Assembly (NCBI RefSeq): GCF_039655775.1
Contig: NZ_JBBYXJ010000002.1
Coordinates: 248,001 to 312,000, forward strand
Source of the DNA: Iodidimonas sp. SYSU 1G8
Lineage (GTDB): Bacteria; Pseudomonadota; Alphaproteobacteria; SMXS01
DNA length: 64,000 nt
Direction of reading: 5' to 3'
In this document: positions 17,840 through 28,078 of the stretch, one piece after another
Numbering within the stretch: position 1 is the first letter of the stretch
How the letters are laid out: every line of letters begins with the position of its first letter
Program-made: the position numbers and the translations under genes
The notes under the pieces: model-generated
The model's input: the letters and a program-made list of their open reading frames with translations, nothing else
The model's database searches: none
What the model was told of the DNA's origin: nothing

Positions 17840-20638
17840 TCAGTGGGCTTCGTCCCAATTGTCGCCGACGCCGACGCCGACCGTCAGCGGCACCGAAAGG
17901 TTCACCGCCGGCGCCGCGGCGCCTTCCATCACGTCCTGCACCGTCCGGCGCGCGTCTTCCAGTTCGCGCTCGGGCACCTCGAACACCAGTTCGTCGTGCA
18001 CCTGCAGCAGCATGCGTGTCCGCAGGCCGGCACCCGACAGCGCGCCGGGCATGCGGACCATGGCGCGGCGGATGATGTCGGCGGCCGAGCCCTGGATCGG
18101 GGCGTTGATCGCCGCGCGTTCGCCGAACTGGCGCAGGGCCGGATTCTTGTCGTGGATGGAGCGGATATGGACGCGGCGCCCGAACAGCGTGCTCACATAG
18201 CCCTGTTCGCGGCAGGCGGCGACCGTGTCGTCCATATAGGTGCGAATGCCCGGAAAGCGCTCGAAATACCGGGTGATATAGGCTTTGGCTTCGCTTTGCG
18301 GAATGGCGAGCTGGCGCGCCAGACCGAACGCCGAGATGCCGTAGATGATGCCGAAATTGATCGCCTTGGCGCGGCGCCGCTGTTCGGGCGGCATGCCGTC
18401 GATGGGAATGCCCAGCACTTCCGACGCGGTCATGGCGTGGATGTCGAGCCCGTCGGCGAAGGCCTGCTTCAGCGCCGGGATATCGGCCATGTGGGCCAGG
18501 ATCCGCAGCTCGATCTGGCTATAGTCCGCCGACATCAGGCGGTGGCCAGACTCGGGAATGAAGGCCTGCCGGATCTTGCGGCCCTCGGGTGACCGGATGG
18601 GGATGTTCTGCAGGTTCGGGTCTGTCGACGACAGCCGGCCCGTGGTGGTCGATGCCATGGCGAAGCAAGTGTGCACGCGCCCGGTGACCGGATCGATCTG
18701 TTGCTGCAGGGAGTCCGTGTAGGTGCTCTTCAGCTTGGACAGCTGGCGCCAGTCCAGGACCCGCGCCGGCAGGTCGTGCCCCTGCGCGGCCAGATCCTCG
18801 AGAATATCGGCGCCGGTCGAGCGCGCGCCCGACTTGCCCGTGCGGGTGCTGCCCAGATTCATCTCGTCGAACAGGATCTCCCCCAATTGCTTGGGCGAGC
18901 CGATGTTGAACTCGCGTCCCGCCAGCCGGTAGATTTCGGTCTCGAAGGCGGCCATGCCATCGGCGAATTCGCGCGACAGCGCCGCGAGGCGCTCGCGATC
19001 GACCTTGATGCCTTCCTGCTCCATGGCCGCCAGCACGGGCGACAGCGGCCGCTCCAGCGTCTCGTAAACGGTGACAAGATGTTCCTGCGTCAGGCGGGGT
19101 TTCAGGACCTCATGCAGGCGCAAGGTCACGTCGGCGTCCTCGGCCGCATAGGCCGTCGCCTTGTCCAGTGGCACCCGGTCGAAGGTAACCTGATTCTTGC
19201 CACTGCCCGCGACATCCTTGAACGCGATCGGCTTGTGACCCAGATGCAGCTCGGACAGCTCGTCCATGCCATGGCCGTGCAGCCCGCCTTCCAGGGCGTA
19301 GGATATCAGCATGGTGTCGTCCACCGGCCCGACCTGAATGCCGCAGCGGGCCAGCACGACCGTGTCGTATTTGATATTCTGGCCGATCTTCAGCACGCCA
19401 GGGTCTTCCAACAGCGGCTTCAGCCGGGCGAGAACCTGGGCCTTGGGCAGCTGCGCCGGGCGGTCGCCGTCCAGATCCAGGGTGCCGTCGCCGCCCGAGC
19501 CGGTGTGGCCGATGGGAATGTAGCAGGCCTTGCCCGGCTCGATCGCCAGCGACACGCCCACCAGTTCGGCCAGCATGGGCTGCAGCGAGGTGGTCTCGGT
19601 ATCGACCGCAACGAAGCCTTGCGATGCCGCGGCGTCGATCCAGGCATCCAGCGCCTCGAGCGACAGGATGGTATCATAGCCGCCCATCTCGACCCGCGGC
19701 CTCGCCTCGGCAGCGGCCTGGGCTGCCGAGGATGCGGCGGCGGGCGCCTCGCGTTGGTGCCTAGCGGCCAGTTTGGTCGCCAGCGTACGGAAACCGTTCT
19801 CTTCGACGAAGGCGATGGCGCGGGGGACGTCGATGGGACGTACTTTGAGATCATCGATGGTTTCGGGGACGGGCACGGTGTCGTGCAGGCGCACCAGATC
19901 GCGGCTTATGCGGGCCTGGTCGGCGTAGTTGATCAGGGATTCCCGGCGCTTCGGCTGTTTGATCTCGCCAGCGCGGGCCAGCAGCGCATCCAGATCGCCA
20001 TACTCGTTGATGAGCTGGGCCGCTGTCTTGATGCCGATGCCGGGCACGCCGGGCACGTTGTCGACCGAATCGCCTGCCAGCGACTGCACGTCGATGACCT
20101 TCTCCGGTGGTACGCCGAACTTCTCGATCACCTCGGCGATGCCCAGCTTCTTGTTCTTCATGGTGTCGAGCAGCAGGACATCGTCATCGACCAGCTGCAT
20201 GAGGTCCTTGTCGGACGACACGATGATTACGGTGGCGCCGCGTTCGCGGGCCTGCCGGGCATAGGTGGCGATGATGTCGTCGGCTTCGTAGTCGGCCAGT
20301 TCGATGCAGGGCACGTCGAATGCGCGCACCGCGTCGCGGATCAGGGCGAACTGGGGAATCAAGTCCTCGGGCGGCTCCGGCCGGTTGGCCTTGTAGGCCG
20401 GATACAGGGTGTTGCGGAACGTCAGCCGGCCGGCGTCGAAGATGACTGCCAGATGGGTCGGCGCTTCCGAGCCACTGTCTTCCAGCAGCTTGTACAGCAT
20501 GTTGCAGAAACCATAGACCGCGCCGACGGGCGTGCCGTCGGGCCGCGACAGGGGCGGCAGTGCATGGTAGGCCCGGAAGATGTAGCCGGACCCGTCGATC
20601 AGGAAAAGGTGCTCGCGTTCGCTCATGCGGCGCATCAT
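17840..20638 (-). CDS. polA: DNA polymerase I
   Basis: A 932-residue, three-domain DNA polymerase I that removes RNA primers and fills gaps in replication and repair. It has an N-terminal 5'-3' exonuclease (LIDGSGYIFRAYHALPPL, SSDKDLMQLV), a 3'-5' proofreading domain with DTETTS (about 345), and an A-family polymerase domain containing SADYSQIELRILAH and RRAKAINFGIIYGIS. The palm motif is QVHDELVFEV near the C-terminus. All catalytic acidic residues look intact. It follows an SDR gene on the same strand but is probably expressed separately. Confidence 0.98.
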   Translation of the reverse strand: MMRRMSEREHLFLIDGSGYIFRAYHALPPLSRPDGTPVGAVYGFCNMLYKLLEDSGSEAPTHLAVIFDAGRLTFRNTLYPAYKANRPEPPEDLIPQFALIRDAVRAFDVPCIELADYEADDIIATYARQARERGATVIIVSSDKDLMQLVDDDVLLLDTMKNKKLGIAEVIEKFGVPPEKVIDVQSLAGDSVDNVPGVPGIGIKTAAQLINEYGDLDALLARAGEIKQPKRRESLINYADQARISRDLVRLHDTVPVPETIDDLKVRPIDVPRAIAFVEENGFRTLATKLAARHQREAPAAASSAAQAAAEARPRVEMGGYDTILSLEALDAWIDAAASQGFVAVDTETTSLQPMLAELVGVSLAIEPGKACYIPIGHTGSGGDGTLDLDGDRPAQLPKAQVLARLKPLLEDPGVLKIGQNIKYDTVVLARCGIQVGPVDDTMLISYALEGGLHGHGMDELSELHLGHKPIAFKDVAGSGKNQVTFDRVPLDKATAYAAEDADVTLRLHEVLKPRLTQEHLVTVYETLERPLSPVLAAMEQEGIKVDRERLAALSREFADGMAAFETEIYRLAGREFNIGSPKQLGEILFDEMNLGSTRTGKSGARSTGADILEDLAAQGHDLPARVLDWRQLSKLKSTYTDSLQQQIDPVTGRVHTCFAMASTTTGRLSSTDPNLQNIPIRSPEGRKIRQAFIPESGHRLMSADYSQIELRILAHMADIPALKQAFADGLDIHAMTASEVLGIPIDGMPPEQRRRAKAINFGIIYGISAFGLARQLAIPQSEAKAYITRYFERFPGIRTYMDDTVAACREQGYVSTLFGRRVHIRSIHDKNPALRQFGERAAINAPIQGSAADIIRRAMVRMPGALSGAGLRTRMLLQVHDELVFEVPERELEDARRTVQDVMEGAAAPAVNLSVPLTVGVGVGDNWDEAH

Positions 20639-20703
20639 GCCGACAGGTGGCGGGAGAGGCCAGCGCTACGTGCGGCGATCAGGCCGCCGCGCCGCGCGTC
20701 AGG

Positions 20704-20892
20704 TCAGTGCGCGTCGTCCTGGAGAATGAACAACCGGTCGCAATAGGGACACTCGACCCGGCCGGTTTCGTCCATGTGCAGATAGACGCGCGGATGGCCC
20801 AGCGCGCCCTCGCCACCGTCGCAGGCGACCTCAACCGAATTGACATAGGTGGTCTCGGGTGCTTCCGGGGCGATGACGGTTGAATTCGGCAC
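20704..20892 (-). CDS. Small zinc-finger domain protein
   Basis: A 62-residue protein of the CHCC zinc-finger family (PF10276-like). The ligands are visible as the Cys in VACDGG, the His in LGHPRVYL, and the CPYC pair near the C-terminus. The same family includes the small subunit of mitochondrial complex I (NDUFS6). In alphaproteobacteria such proteins are usually short stand-alone genes of unknown exact role. It lies between polA (same strand, 65 bases downstream) and the divergent ABC gene. Confidence 0.85.
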   Translation of the reverse strand: MPNSTVIAPEAPETTYVNSVEVACDGGEGALGHPRVYLHMDETGRVECPYCDRLFILQDDAH

Positions 20893-21019
20893 GGGGATTG
20901 TTCGCTTTTTATGACGCCAGGGTCGTTGAGGTTTGCGTGGCCGGATGATACGGATTGCCGCCCGCTATTCAACTGAATGTAGGCGGCGACAGGACAGACA
21001 TGCAGGAAAACGCCACTTC

Positions 21020-21955
21020 ATGATCCCGGACAACGCGATCGAAATCCGGGGGCTGCGCAAGAAATATCGTGGCGGCAAGGGTTTTCCCCCGCACGAGGCG
21101 CTCAAGGGCATCGACATGGATGTGCCGCGAGGGTCGTTCTTCGGCCTGCTCGGTCCCAACGGCGCCGGTAAATCCACGCTGATCAACATCCTGGCCGGTC
21201 TGGTCAACAAGACCGCCGGCGATGTGCGAATCTGGGGCTATGACATCGACCAGCACGCGCGCAACGCGCGGGCCAGCATCGGCGTGGTGCCGCAGGAAAT
21301 CAGCTTCGATGCCTTCTTCACGCCGCGAGAGGCGCTGGAGTTGCAGGCCGGTCTCTACGGCGTCAAGAAGCACGAACGGCGGACCGACGAAATCCTCGCG
21401 GCCATGCGCCTGTCGGACAAGGCCGACTCCTACGCGCGGGCGCTGTCCGGCGGCATGAAGCGCCGCCTGCTGGTCGCCAAGGCGATGGTGCACAGCCCGC
21501 CGATCCTGGTGCTGGACGAGCCGACCGCCGGCGTCGATATCGAGCTGCGCCAGCAATTGTGGGAACACATCCGGGCGCTCAAGCAGCGCGGCGTGACCAT
21601 CATGCTCACCACGCACTATCTCGAGGAAGCCGAACAGCTCTGCGACCGGATCGCCATCATCGACAAGGGGCAGGTCGTCGCCAACGAGCCGACCGTCGAT
21701 CTGCTGCGCCGCATCGATGAGCGCGAACTGGTCCTGCGCCTTGACCGGCCGGTGACCGAAATTCCCGAAGGGCTCCGTGGCTTTCAGGCGCGGGCCGAGG
21801 ATGGCACCCAGCTGTCGGTGCGCTATTCGGCCAGTTCCCATCATGTGGACGAAGTGCTGCACGCGGTCCATGGTGCGGGCTACGCCATCCTCGACCTGAC
21901 CATGCGCGAGGCCGATCTGGAAGATATCTTCATGCAGTTGACGAGCCGGAAGTAA
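21020..21955 (+). CDS. ABC-2-type exporter ATP-binding protein
   Basis: A 311-residue ABC ATPase. Walker A is GPNGAGKST (about 46-54), the signature is LSGGMKRRL, Walker B is [10 protein letters not shown], and the H-loop is in [10 protein letters not shown]. The C-terminal 80-residue extension and overall style match the ATPases of ABC-2 exporters (DrrA/NodI type). No permease gene lies next to it; instead it is followed 2 bases later by nadB. ATG 21020 has AGGAAA upstream. The partner permease must be encoded elsewhere or has been lost. Confidence 0.88.
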   Translation: MIPDNAIEIRGLRKKYRGGKGFPPHEALKGIDMDVPRGSFFGLLGPNGAGKSTLINILAGLVNKTAGDVRIWGYDIDQHARNARASIGVVPQEISFDAFFTPREALELQAGLYGVKKHERRTDEILAAMRLSDKADSYARALSGGMKRRLLVAKAMVHSPPILVLDEPTAGVDIELRQQLWEHIRALKQRGVTIMLTTHYLEEAEQLCDRIAIIDKGQVVANEPTVDLLRRIDERELVLRLDRPVTEIPEGLRGFQARAEDGTQLSVRYSASSHHVDEVLHAVHGAGYAILDLTMREADLEDIFMQLTSRK

Positions 21956-21957
21956 GC

Positions 21958-23538
21958 ATGGCGAACGACGCGGTTTTCGATGTCCTGGTGATCGGCAGCG
22001 GCGCGGCCGGTCTGACCCTCGCCCTCTGCGTGGCCGACCACTGCAAGGTCGGTGTCGTTTCCAAGGCGCAGATCGATTCGGGCAGCACCAACTGGGCCCA
22101 GGGCGGCATCGCCGCCGTGCTCAGCGCCACCGACAGCTTCGACTCGCATGTTCAGGACACGCTGGTCGCCGGCGGCGGCCTGTGCGACCTGGACGCTGTG
22201 CGCTTTACCGTCGAGGAAGGCCCCGCGGCCATCCAGTGGCTGATCGACCAGGGCATGCTGTTCGATACCACCAAGAAGGGGCCGTATCACCTGACCCGGG
22301 AAGGCGGCCACAGCCATCGCCGGGTGATCCACTCCAAGGACGCGACCGGCAAGGCGGTGCAGCACACCCTCGACGACCAGGCGCGGGCGCACCCGAACAT
22401 CACCGTGCTCGAGAACTATGTGGCGGTCGACCTGGTCAACCGCGATGCCGACGGGGTGCGCGGCCGATGCCGCGGCGCGTATCTCTACGACATCGAGGAA
22501 TCGCGGGTGAAAGTGTTCGGCGCCAAGGCGACGGTCATCGCCACCGGCGGCGCCAGCCGCGTCTATCTCTACTCCTCCAACCCCGACGGCTCGACGGGCG
22601 ACGGCATCGCCATGGCCTGGCGCGCCGGGTGCCGTGTGGCGAACCTGGAATTCAATCAGTTCCACCCCACCTGCCTCTATCATCCCGAGGCCCGGACCTT
22701 CCTGATCACCGAGGCCGTGCGCGGCGAAGGCGGCAAGCTGCTGCTGCCCAATGGCGAGCGCTTCATGAAGCGGTTCGATCCGCGCGGTGAGCTGGCGCCT
22801 CGCGACATCGTCGCCCGGGCCATCGATCATGAAATGAAACGGCTTGGCATCGAGTGCGTCTATCTCGACATCAGCCACAAGAAGAAGAGCTTCATCAAGG
22901 AGCACTTCCCCAATATCTACAAGCAGTGCAAGAAGTACGGCATCGACATTTCCAAGGAGCCGATCCCGGTGGTGCCCGCCGCGCACCATACTTGCGGCGG
23001 CGTGATGGTCGATCATCGCGGCCGGACCGACATCGACGATCTCTACTGCATCGGCGAGGCCTCCTATACGGGTCTGCACGGCGCCAACCGGCTGGCGAGC
23101 AACTCGCTGCTGGAATGCATCGTGTATGCGACCGCCGCGGCCGAGGACATCCTCGAGCGCCTGGACACATTGCCGGCGCCACCCGACCTGAAAGCGTGGG
23201 ACGAAAGCCGGGTCACCAATTCGGACGAGGAAGTGGTTGTCTCGCATAACTGGGACGAGTTGCGCCGCACCATGTGGAACTATGTGGGCATCGTGCGCAC
23301 CGACAAGCGCCTGCGCCGGGCGCAGCGCCGAGTCGATCTGCTGCTGGCCGAAATCCAGGAATATTACGGTAATTTCCGCGTCACGCCCGATCTGCTGGAG
23401 CTGCGCAATCTGGTCACCGTCGCCGATCTGATCGTGCGCTCCGCCGCTTCGCGCAAGGAAAGCCGGGGACTGCACTACACGCTCGATTATCCCGAGCCCG
23501 CCCCCGACCCCGTGCCCACCGTCCTGTCGCCGGAATAG
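21958..23538 (+). CDS. nadB: L-aspartate oxidase
   Basis: A 526-residue FAD enzyme that oxidises L-aspartate to iminoaspartate for NAD synthesis. The dinucleotide-binding [13 protein letters not shown] is at the N-terminus. [10 protein letters not shown] and [11 protein letters not shown] are family-typical. [14 protein letters not shown] and the C-terminal [15 protein letters not shown] also fit NadB rather than succinate dehydrogenase. Neither nadA nor nadC accompanies it, which is unusual because they commonly cluster. It is packed between the ABC ATPase gene and a D-amino-acid transaminase gene, so the four-gene group is probably one transcript. Confidence 0.93.
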   Translation: MANDAVFDVLVIGSGAAGLTLALCVADHCKVGVVSKAQIDSGSTNWAQGGIAAVLSATDSFDSHVQDTLVAGGGLCDLDAVRFTVEEGPAAIQWLIDQGMLFDTTKKGPYHLTREGGHSHRRVIHSKDATGKAVQHTLDDQARAHPNITVLENYVAVDLVNRDADGVRGRCRGAYLYDIEESRVKVFGAKATVIATGGASRVYLYSSNPDGSTGDGIAMAWRAGCRVANLEFNQFHPTCLYHPEARTFLITEAVRGEGGKLLLPNGERFMKRFDPRGELAPRDIVARAIDHEMKRLGIECVYLDISHKKKSFIKEHFPNIYKQCKKYGIDISKEPIPVVPAAHHTCGGVMVDHRGRTDIDDLYCIGEASYTGLHGANRLASNSLLECIVYATAAAEDILERLDTLPAPPDLKAWDESRVTNSDEEVVVSHNWDELRRTMWNYVGIVRTDKRLRRAQRRVDLLLAEIQEYYGNFRVTPDLLELRNLVTVADLIVRSAASRKESRGLHYTLDYPEPAPDPVPTVLSPE

Positions 23539-23541
23539 ACC

Positions 23542-24450
23542 ATGTCGCGCGTCGCCTATGTCAATGGGCGCTACCTGCCCTATGCCCACGCCGCCATCCA
23601 TGTGGATGACCGCGCCGTGCAGTTCGCCGACGCGGCCTATGAAGTCATCGCCGTCATCGGCGGGCGGATCGCCGATCTAGACCCCCATCTCGACCGCCTC
23701 GACCGGTCGCTGGGCGAGCTGCGGATCGCGAACTATCCGCCGCGCGCCGCCCTCGCGGTGATCGCGCGCCAGATGGTGCGGCGGAACCGGCTGGACTACG
23801 GCCTGCTCTACATCCAAATCGGCCGCGGCGCGCCCGGCCTGCGCCAGTCGCCGCGCGACAGCACCTTCCCCAAGGATCTGCGGCCCTCCGTGGTGATGAC
23901 CTGCCGCCCGCTGGATTTCCGCAAGGTCGCCGCCCGCGCCGCGACCGGTGTCGCCGTCGCCACCATGCCGGACCAGCGCTGGGCCCGTGTCGACATCAAG
24001 GCCGTCTCCCTCCTGCCCAACGCGCTGGCCAAGCAGGCCGCGCGCGAAGCCGGCGCCTTCGAGGCGTGGATGGTCGACCGCGACGGCAACGTCACCGAAG
24101 GCGCCTCCACCAATGCGTGGATCGTCACCGCCGACGGCACGCTCGTCACCCGGCCGCTGTCAAGCAGCATCCTGGCGGGCATCACCCGGCACGTGGTCAT
24201 CGCCCAGGCGCGGGAGGCGGGACTGCGGGTCGAGGAGCGTGCCTTTACCGTCGCCGAGGCGCTGGCCGCCAAGGAGGCTTTCTTCACCAGCACCACCGGC
24301 GGGCCGATCCCGGTCGTCACCATCGACGGCAAGACCGTCGCCAATGGCGCGCCGGGCGAGACGACCGAAAAACTGGTCGGCCTCTATCGGCGGCATCTGG
24401 CCTCCTTCGCCGCCGATCCGGCGGCCGCGTTTCAGGTTCTGGGCGGCTGA
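23542..24450 (+). CDS. dat: D-amino-acid transaminase
   Basis: A 302-residue fold-type IV PLP enzyme. The Schiff-base lysine is Lys153 in DIKAVSLLPN. RWARVDIK, EAWMVDRDGNVTEGASTN and SSSILAGITR match D-alanine/D-amino-acid aminotransferases more closely than branched-chain enzymes. It would interconvert D-alanine and D-glutamate with their keto acids and so feed peptidoglycan precursors. The start is 3 bases after nadB and its stop overlaps the next gene (TGATG). Branched-chain or aminodeoxychorismate activity is a less likely alternative. Confidence 0.85.
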   Translation: MSRVAYVNGRYLPYAHAAIHVDDRAVQFADAAYEVIAVIGGRIADLDPHLDRLDRSLGELRIANYPPRAALAVIARQMVRRNRLDYGLLYIQIGRGAPGLRQSPRDSTFPKDLRPSVVMTCRPLDFRKVAARAATGVAVATMPDQRWARVDIKAVSLLPNALAKQAAREAGAFEAWMVDRDGNVTEGASTNAWIVTADGTLVTRPLSSSILAGITRHVVIAQAREAGLRVEERAFTVAEALAAKEAFFTSTTGGPIPVVTIDGKTVANGAPGETTEKLVGLYRRHLASFAADPAAAFQVLGG

Positions 24451-25121
24451 TGGCACATCCCCTCTACAATGCCGGCACCTGGATCTTCGATCTGGACAAC
24501 ACGCTCTATCCGGCGGCCTGCGACCTGTTCGCCCAGATCGACGTGAAGATGGGCGCCTACATCTCCAACCTGCTCAGCGTCGACCTGATCGAGGCGCGCC
24601 GCGTGCAGAAGGACTATTTCATGCAGTACGGCACCACGCTGGCCGGACTGATGCGCCATCACCAAATCGATCCGCACGACTATCTGGATTACGTCCACGA
24701 CATCGACGTCAGCGTGGTCATGCCGGATGAACGCATGGCGCGGGCGCTGGCAGCGCTGCCGGGGCGCAAGATCGTCTACACCAACGGGTCGGAAGGCCAT
24801 GCCACGCGGGTCATGGCGCGGCTCGGCATCACCCATCTGTTCGAAGGCATTTTCGACGTGCTCGCGTCGGATTTCATTCCCAAGCCCGATCCGGGCGCCT
24901 TCACCGCGCTGGTCGAGGCCTATGCGTTCGATCCCGCCGACGCGGTGATGGTCGAGGATCTGGCCAAGAACCTGATCCCGGCCCACGATCTGGGCATCAC
25001 CACCGTCTGGGTGCCCACCGCGTCCGAATGGTCGCGCGCCGGGTCCGATGGCGGCTTTATCGACTACGTGGCCGAGGATTTGTCGGCCTGGCTGGCCGAG
25101 GTCGCCGGGCTAGCGGATTGA
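24450..25121 (+). CDS. HAD-family pyrimidine 5'-nucleotidase
   Basis: A 223-residue HAD-superfamily phosphatase. Motif I is FDLDNTLYP with the nucleophilic and acid/base Asp, motif II is the Thr/Asn pair in VYTNGS, motif III is the Lys in FIPKPDP, and motif IV is VMVEDLAKNL. This combination and the helical cap fit the pyrimidine 5'-nucleotidase (SDT1/PhnX-like) branch common in alphaproteobacteria. It probably dephosphorylates pyrimidine nucleotides, but related sugar phosphates are possible. Its ATG overlaps the preceding stop. Confidence 0.85.
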   Translation: MAHPLYNAGTWIFDLDNTLYPAACDLFAQIDVKMGAYISNLLSVDLIEARRVQKDYFMQYGTTLAGLMRHHQIDPHDYLDYVHDIDVSVVMPDERMARALAALPGRKIVYTNGSEGHATRVMARLGITHLFEGIFDVLASDFIPKPDPGAFTALVEAYAFDPADAVMVEDLAKNLIPAHDLGITTVWVPTASEWSRAGSDGGFIDYVAEDLSAWLAEVAGLAD

Positions 25122-25145
25122 CAGCGCGCCTGACGCGGCTATGGT
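25118..25145 (+). promoter_or_regulatory. Sigma-70 promoter of dapD
   Basis: A consensus -35 TTGACA (25118-25123) overlaps the stop of the HAD gene, with -10 TATGGT (25140-25145) 16 bases further on. The predicted start leaves a short leader with AAGGA before the dapD ATG at 25176. Confidence 0.7.
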
Positions 25146-25175
25146 CTGCGGCGCTTCAGGAACAAGGATACAGCC

Positions 25176-26021
25176 ATGAGTGTGACCAGCCTTCAGCCGA
25201 TCATCGAGCGCGCCTGGGAAGAGCGCGACGGCATCTCGCTCACCACCACCGGCGAGGTGCGCGACGCCGTCGACGCCGCGCTGACCGCCCTCGACGCCGG
25301 CAAGGCGCGGGTCGCCGAGAAGATCGACGGCCAGTGGGTGGTCAACCAGTGGCTGAAAAAGGCGGTGCTGCTGTCGTTCCGCCTCAACGACATGGAGCCG
25401 ATCACCGGCGGCCCGGGCAACCACGCCCGCTGGTTCGACAAGGTGCCGTCCAAGTTCGAGGGCTGGGGCGTCGAGGAATTCCGCGCCGCCCGCTTCCGCG
25501 CCGTGCCCGGCTGCTTCGTGCGCCGCTCGGCCTATATCGCGCCCGGCGCGGTGCTGATGCCCAGCTTCGTCAATCTGGGCGCCCATGTGGGCGAGAACAC
25601 CATGGTCGACACCTGGGCAACCGTCGGCTCCTGCGCCCAGATCGGCAAGAACTGCCACATCTCCGGCGGCGCCGGCATCGGCGGCGTGCTCGAGCCGCTG
25701 CAGGCCGATCCGGTGCGCATCGAGGACAACGTGTTCATCGGCGCCCGCTCGGAAGTGGCGGAAGGCGTCATCGTCGAGGAAGGCGCGGTGCTGTCCATGG
25801 GCGTCTATATCGGCGCCAGCACCAAGATCGTCGACCGCGAGACCGGCGAGGTCATGTATGGCCGCGTGCCGGCCTATTCGGTGGTCGTGCCCGGCGCCCT
25901 GCCCGGCAAGGCGCTGCCCGACGGCACGCCCGGCCCCAGCCTCTACTGCGCCGTGATCGTGAAGCGCGTCGACGAGAAGACCCGCTCGAAGACCTCGATC
26001 AACGAGCTACTGCGGACCTGA
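25176..26021 (+). CDS. dapD: 2,3,4,5-tetrahydropyridine-2,6-dicarboxylate N-succinyltransferase
   Basis: A 281-residue left-handed beta-helix acyltransferase of the succinylase branch of lysine and diaminopimelate synthesis. It transfers succinyl from succinyl-CoA to tetrahydrodipicolinate. An N-terminal helical domain is followed by hexapeptide repeats ([20 protein letters not shown], then [16 protein letters not shown] and [13 protein letters not shown]). The C-terminus [20 protein letters not shown] is typical. dapE lies downstream, but a 140-base inverted repeat separates the two. Confidence 0.97.
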   Translation: MSVTSLQPIIERAWEERDGISLTTTGEVRDAVDAALTALDAGKARVAEKIDGQWVVNQWLKKAVLLSFRLNDMEPITGGPGNHARWFDKVPSKFEGWGVEEFRAARFRAVPGCFVRRSAYIAPGAVLMPSFVNLGAHVGENTMVDTWATVGSCAQIGKNCHISGGAGIGGVLEPLQADPVRIEDNVFIGARSEVAEGVIVEEGAVLSMGVYIGASTKIVDRETGEVMYGRVPAYSVVVPGALPGKALPDGTPGPSLYCAVIVKRVDEKTRSKTSINELLRT

Positions 26022-26037
26022 TCACTCGCACTCTGCC

Positions 26038-26177
26038 GTCATCCCCGCGCACGCGGGGACCCAGCTCTTCGTAGAGCGCGGCTTCCGATATGTTCCGGTG
26101 ATTGAGATGGCTGTAGGGCTAGCTCAGAGAAGCCAGTATCCTATGAAGAGCTGGGTCCCCGCGTGCGCGGGGGTGAC
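26038..26177. repeat. Long inverted-repeat element between dapD and dapE
   Basis: The left arm begins GTCATCCCCGCGCACGCGGG and the right arm is its complement over about 32 bases with a single mismatch (GTCAT versus GTCAC). The arms enclose about 75 unrelated bases. Each arm also contains its own small hairpin (CCCCGCG-CA-CGCGGGG). It is a dispersed palindromic repeat of the type found between genes in high-GC proteobacteria, and it could form a very stable cruciform or RNA hairpin. Confidence 0.85.
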
Positions 26178-26195
26178 GATTTGGAGATGTCAGGA

Positions 26196-27341
26196 ATGTC
26201 GGCGATCGACCCTGTCGCGCTAACGCAAGAACTGATCCGCCGGCCCAGTGTCACGCCGGCGGATGCGGGCGCGCTCGATGTGCTGCAGGCGGCGCTTGAG
26301 GCCATCGGCTTCGTCTGCAAGCGCTATGTGTTCTCGGAACCGGGCACGCCCGATATCGACAATCTCTATGCCCGCCTCGGCACGGCGCAGCCCAATTTCT
26401 GCTTCGCCGGGCACACGGACGTGGTGCCGGTGGGCGATCTGGCCGGCTGGACCGTCGATCCGTTCGCGGCCGAGATCATCGGCGGCAATCTGTTCGGCCG
26501 CGGCGCGGCTGACATGAAGGCCGCCATCGCGTGCTTCACGGCGGCTGCCGGCCGTTTCGTGGATGAACGCCCGGACTTCTCCGGTTCCATCAGCCTGCTG
26601 ATCACGGGCGACGAGGAAGGCCCCTCCATCAACGGCACCCGCAAGCTGCTCGAGGAGATCCGGGAGGAGGGCGAACAGATCACCCATTGCCTCGTTGGCG
26701 AGCCGACCAATCCGGTGCGGCTGGGCGAGATGGCCAAGATCGGCCGGCGCGGCAGCATGAACGGCTTGGTCACCGTCAATGGCGTGCAGGGCCATGTGGC
26801 CTATCCTCATCTGGCCGACAATCCTGCGCCCAAGCTGGTACGGCTGATGGCGCGGCTTGCGGCACTGGAGCTCGACAGGGGCAACGCCCACTTCCAGGCG
26901 TCCAATCTCGAGATCACGGCCATCGAAACCAGTCCGGGCGCCGAGAACGTCATTCCCGCCTGGGCACGCTGTCGTTTCAACGTGCGCTTCAACAGCGATC
27001 ACAGCTCTCAGGACGTGGAACGGCTGGTTCGCCACGCCATGGATCAGGAACTGATCGACTACGATCTGAGCATCCGGGTCAGCGGCGAGTCCTTCCTGAC
27101 GCCGCCCGGCAAGCTCAGCGGTCTGGTCGTCGATGCCTGCAAGGCTGTCCTGGGCGTCGAGCCCGAGCTCAGCACCACGGGGGGCACGTCCGACGCGCGC
27201 TTCATCAAGGATTACTGTCCGGTGATCGAGTTCGGCATGGCCAGCGGCACCATGCACAAGGTCGACGAGCGGGTCGCCGTGTCGGACATCGAGGGGCTGA
27301 CCGCGATCTATCAGGAAGTGCTGCGGCGCTATTTCGCCTAG
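26196..27341 (+). CDS. dapE: Succinyl-diaminopimelate desuccinylase
   Basis: A 381-residue M20 zinc hydrolase that removes succinate from N-succinyl-LL-diaminopimelate. Metal-site motifs are [12 protein letters not shown] (with the catalytic Asp) and [12 protein letters not shown], then [13 protein letters not shown] with the catalytic Glu. SGTMHKVDE near the end supplies the last His ligand. ATG 26196 was chosen because GGAG lies 9 bases upstream. The longer frame from GTG 26163 starts inside the inverted repeat. The stop shares CTAG with the convergent truA stop. Confidence 0.96.
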   Translation: MSAIDPVALTQELIRRPSVTPADAGALDVLQAALEAIGFVCKRYVFSEPGTPDIDNLYARLGTAQPNFCFAGHTDVVPVGDLAGWTVDPFAAEIIGGNLFGRGAADMKAAIACFTAAAGRFVDERPDFSGSISLLITGDEEGPSINGTRKLLEEIREEGEQITHCLVGEPTNPVRLGEMAKIGRRGSMNGLVTVNGVQGHVAYPHLADNPAPKLVRLMARLAALELDRGNAHFQASNLEITAIETSPGAENVIPAWARCRFNVRFNSDHSSQDVERLVRHAMDQELIDYDLSIRVSGESFLTPPGKLSGLVVDACKAVLGVEPELSTTGGTSDARFIKDYCPVIEFGMASGTMHKVDERVAVSDIEGLTAIYQEVLRRYFA

Positions 27342-28078
27342 GGATAGATCACTTTCGTCAGGTACAGCCCGTCTGGCGGGGCGTTCAGCCCCAGGCGCTG
27401 GCGATCGCGGGCCTCCAGCGCGGCGCTGACATCGTCGGCGGTCCATTTGCCCTCGCCCACCAGCTTCAGCGTCCCCACCATCGAGCGCACCTGATGATGC
27501 AGGAACGACCGGGCCTCGGCGATCACGATGATCTCGTCGCCGTGACGCATCACGTCCAGCCGGTCCAGCGTCTTGAGCGGCGACTGGGACTGGCAGTGCA
27601 CCGACCGGAAGGTGGTGAAGTCGTGCCGGCCCACCAGCCGCTGCGCCGCCACGTGCATGGCGTCCGCGTCCAGCGGTACCGGCACCTGCCAGGCCAGCCC
27701 GTGATCGAAGGTCAGCGGCGGGCGGCGGTTGACGATGCGGAACCTGTAGTGCCGGCCGATCGCGTCGAAGCGGGCATGAAATCCCGGATCGGCGATCGCG
27801 GCATCCAGCACGGCTACCGGATCGGGCTTCAGATGATGGTTCAGGGCGCCCTGAACCTGGTTGGCGCTCTTGTCCGCCGCGATGTCGAAATGCACCACCT
27901 GCCCTTGGGCGTGCACGCCCGCGTCGGTCCGCCCGGCGCCGGTAATGGTGACCGTTTCGCCGCAGAATCTGGTGATGGCCGTCTCCAGCGCCTGCTGGAT
28001 GGACGGCCCATTGGTCTGGCGCTGGAAGCCGACGAACGGTCCCCCGTCATATTCGATAGTCAGGCGATAGCGGGGCAT
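27338..28078 (-). CDS. truA: tRNA pseudouridine(38-40) synthase
   Basis: A 246-residue pseudouridine synthase acting on positions 38-40 of the tRNA anticodon arm. The catalytic Asp lies in [15 protein letters not shown]. The N-terminal [18 protein letters not shown] and the [13 protein letters not shown] segment are family hallmarks. ATG 28078 is preferred to an upstream in-frame start because it begins the conserved strand. It overlaps the vapC stop by one base (TGATG), so its translation is coupled to the toxin gene. Confidence 0.96.
   Translation of the reverse strand: MPRYRLTIEYDGGPFVGFQRQTNGPSIQQALETAITRFCGETVTITGAGRTDAGVHAQGQVVHFDIAADKSANQVQGALNHHLKPDPVAVLDAAIADPGFHARFDAIGRHYRFRIVNRRPPLTFDHGLAWQVPVPLDADAMHVAAQRLVGRHDFTTFRSVHCQSQSPLKTLDRLDVMRHGDEIIVIAEARSFLHHQVRSMVGTLKLVGEGKWTADDVSAALEARDRQRLGLNAPPDGLYLTKVIYP

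Noticed and set aside
26163-26195. GTG 26163 as the dapE start
   Set aside because: It lies within the right arm of the inverted repeat and has no ribosome-binding site. ATG 26196 has GGAG at 9 bases and gives the normal length.
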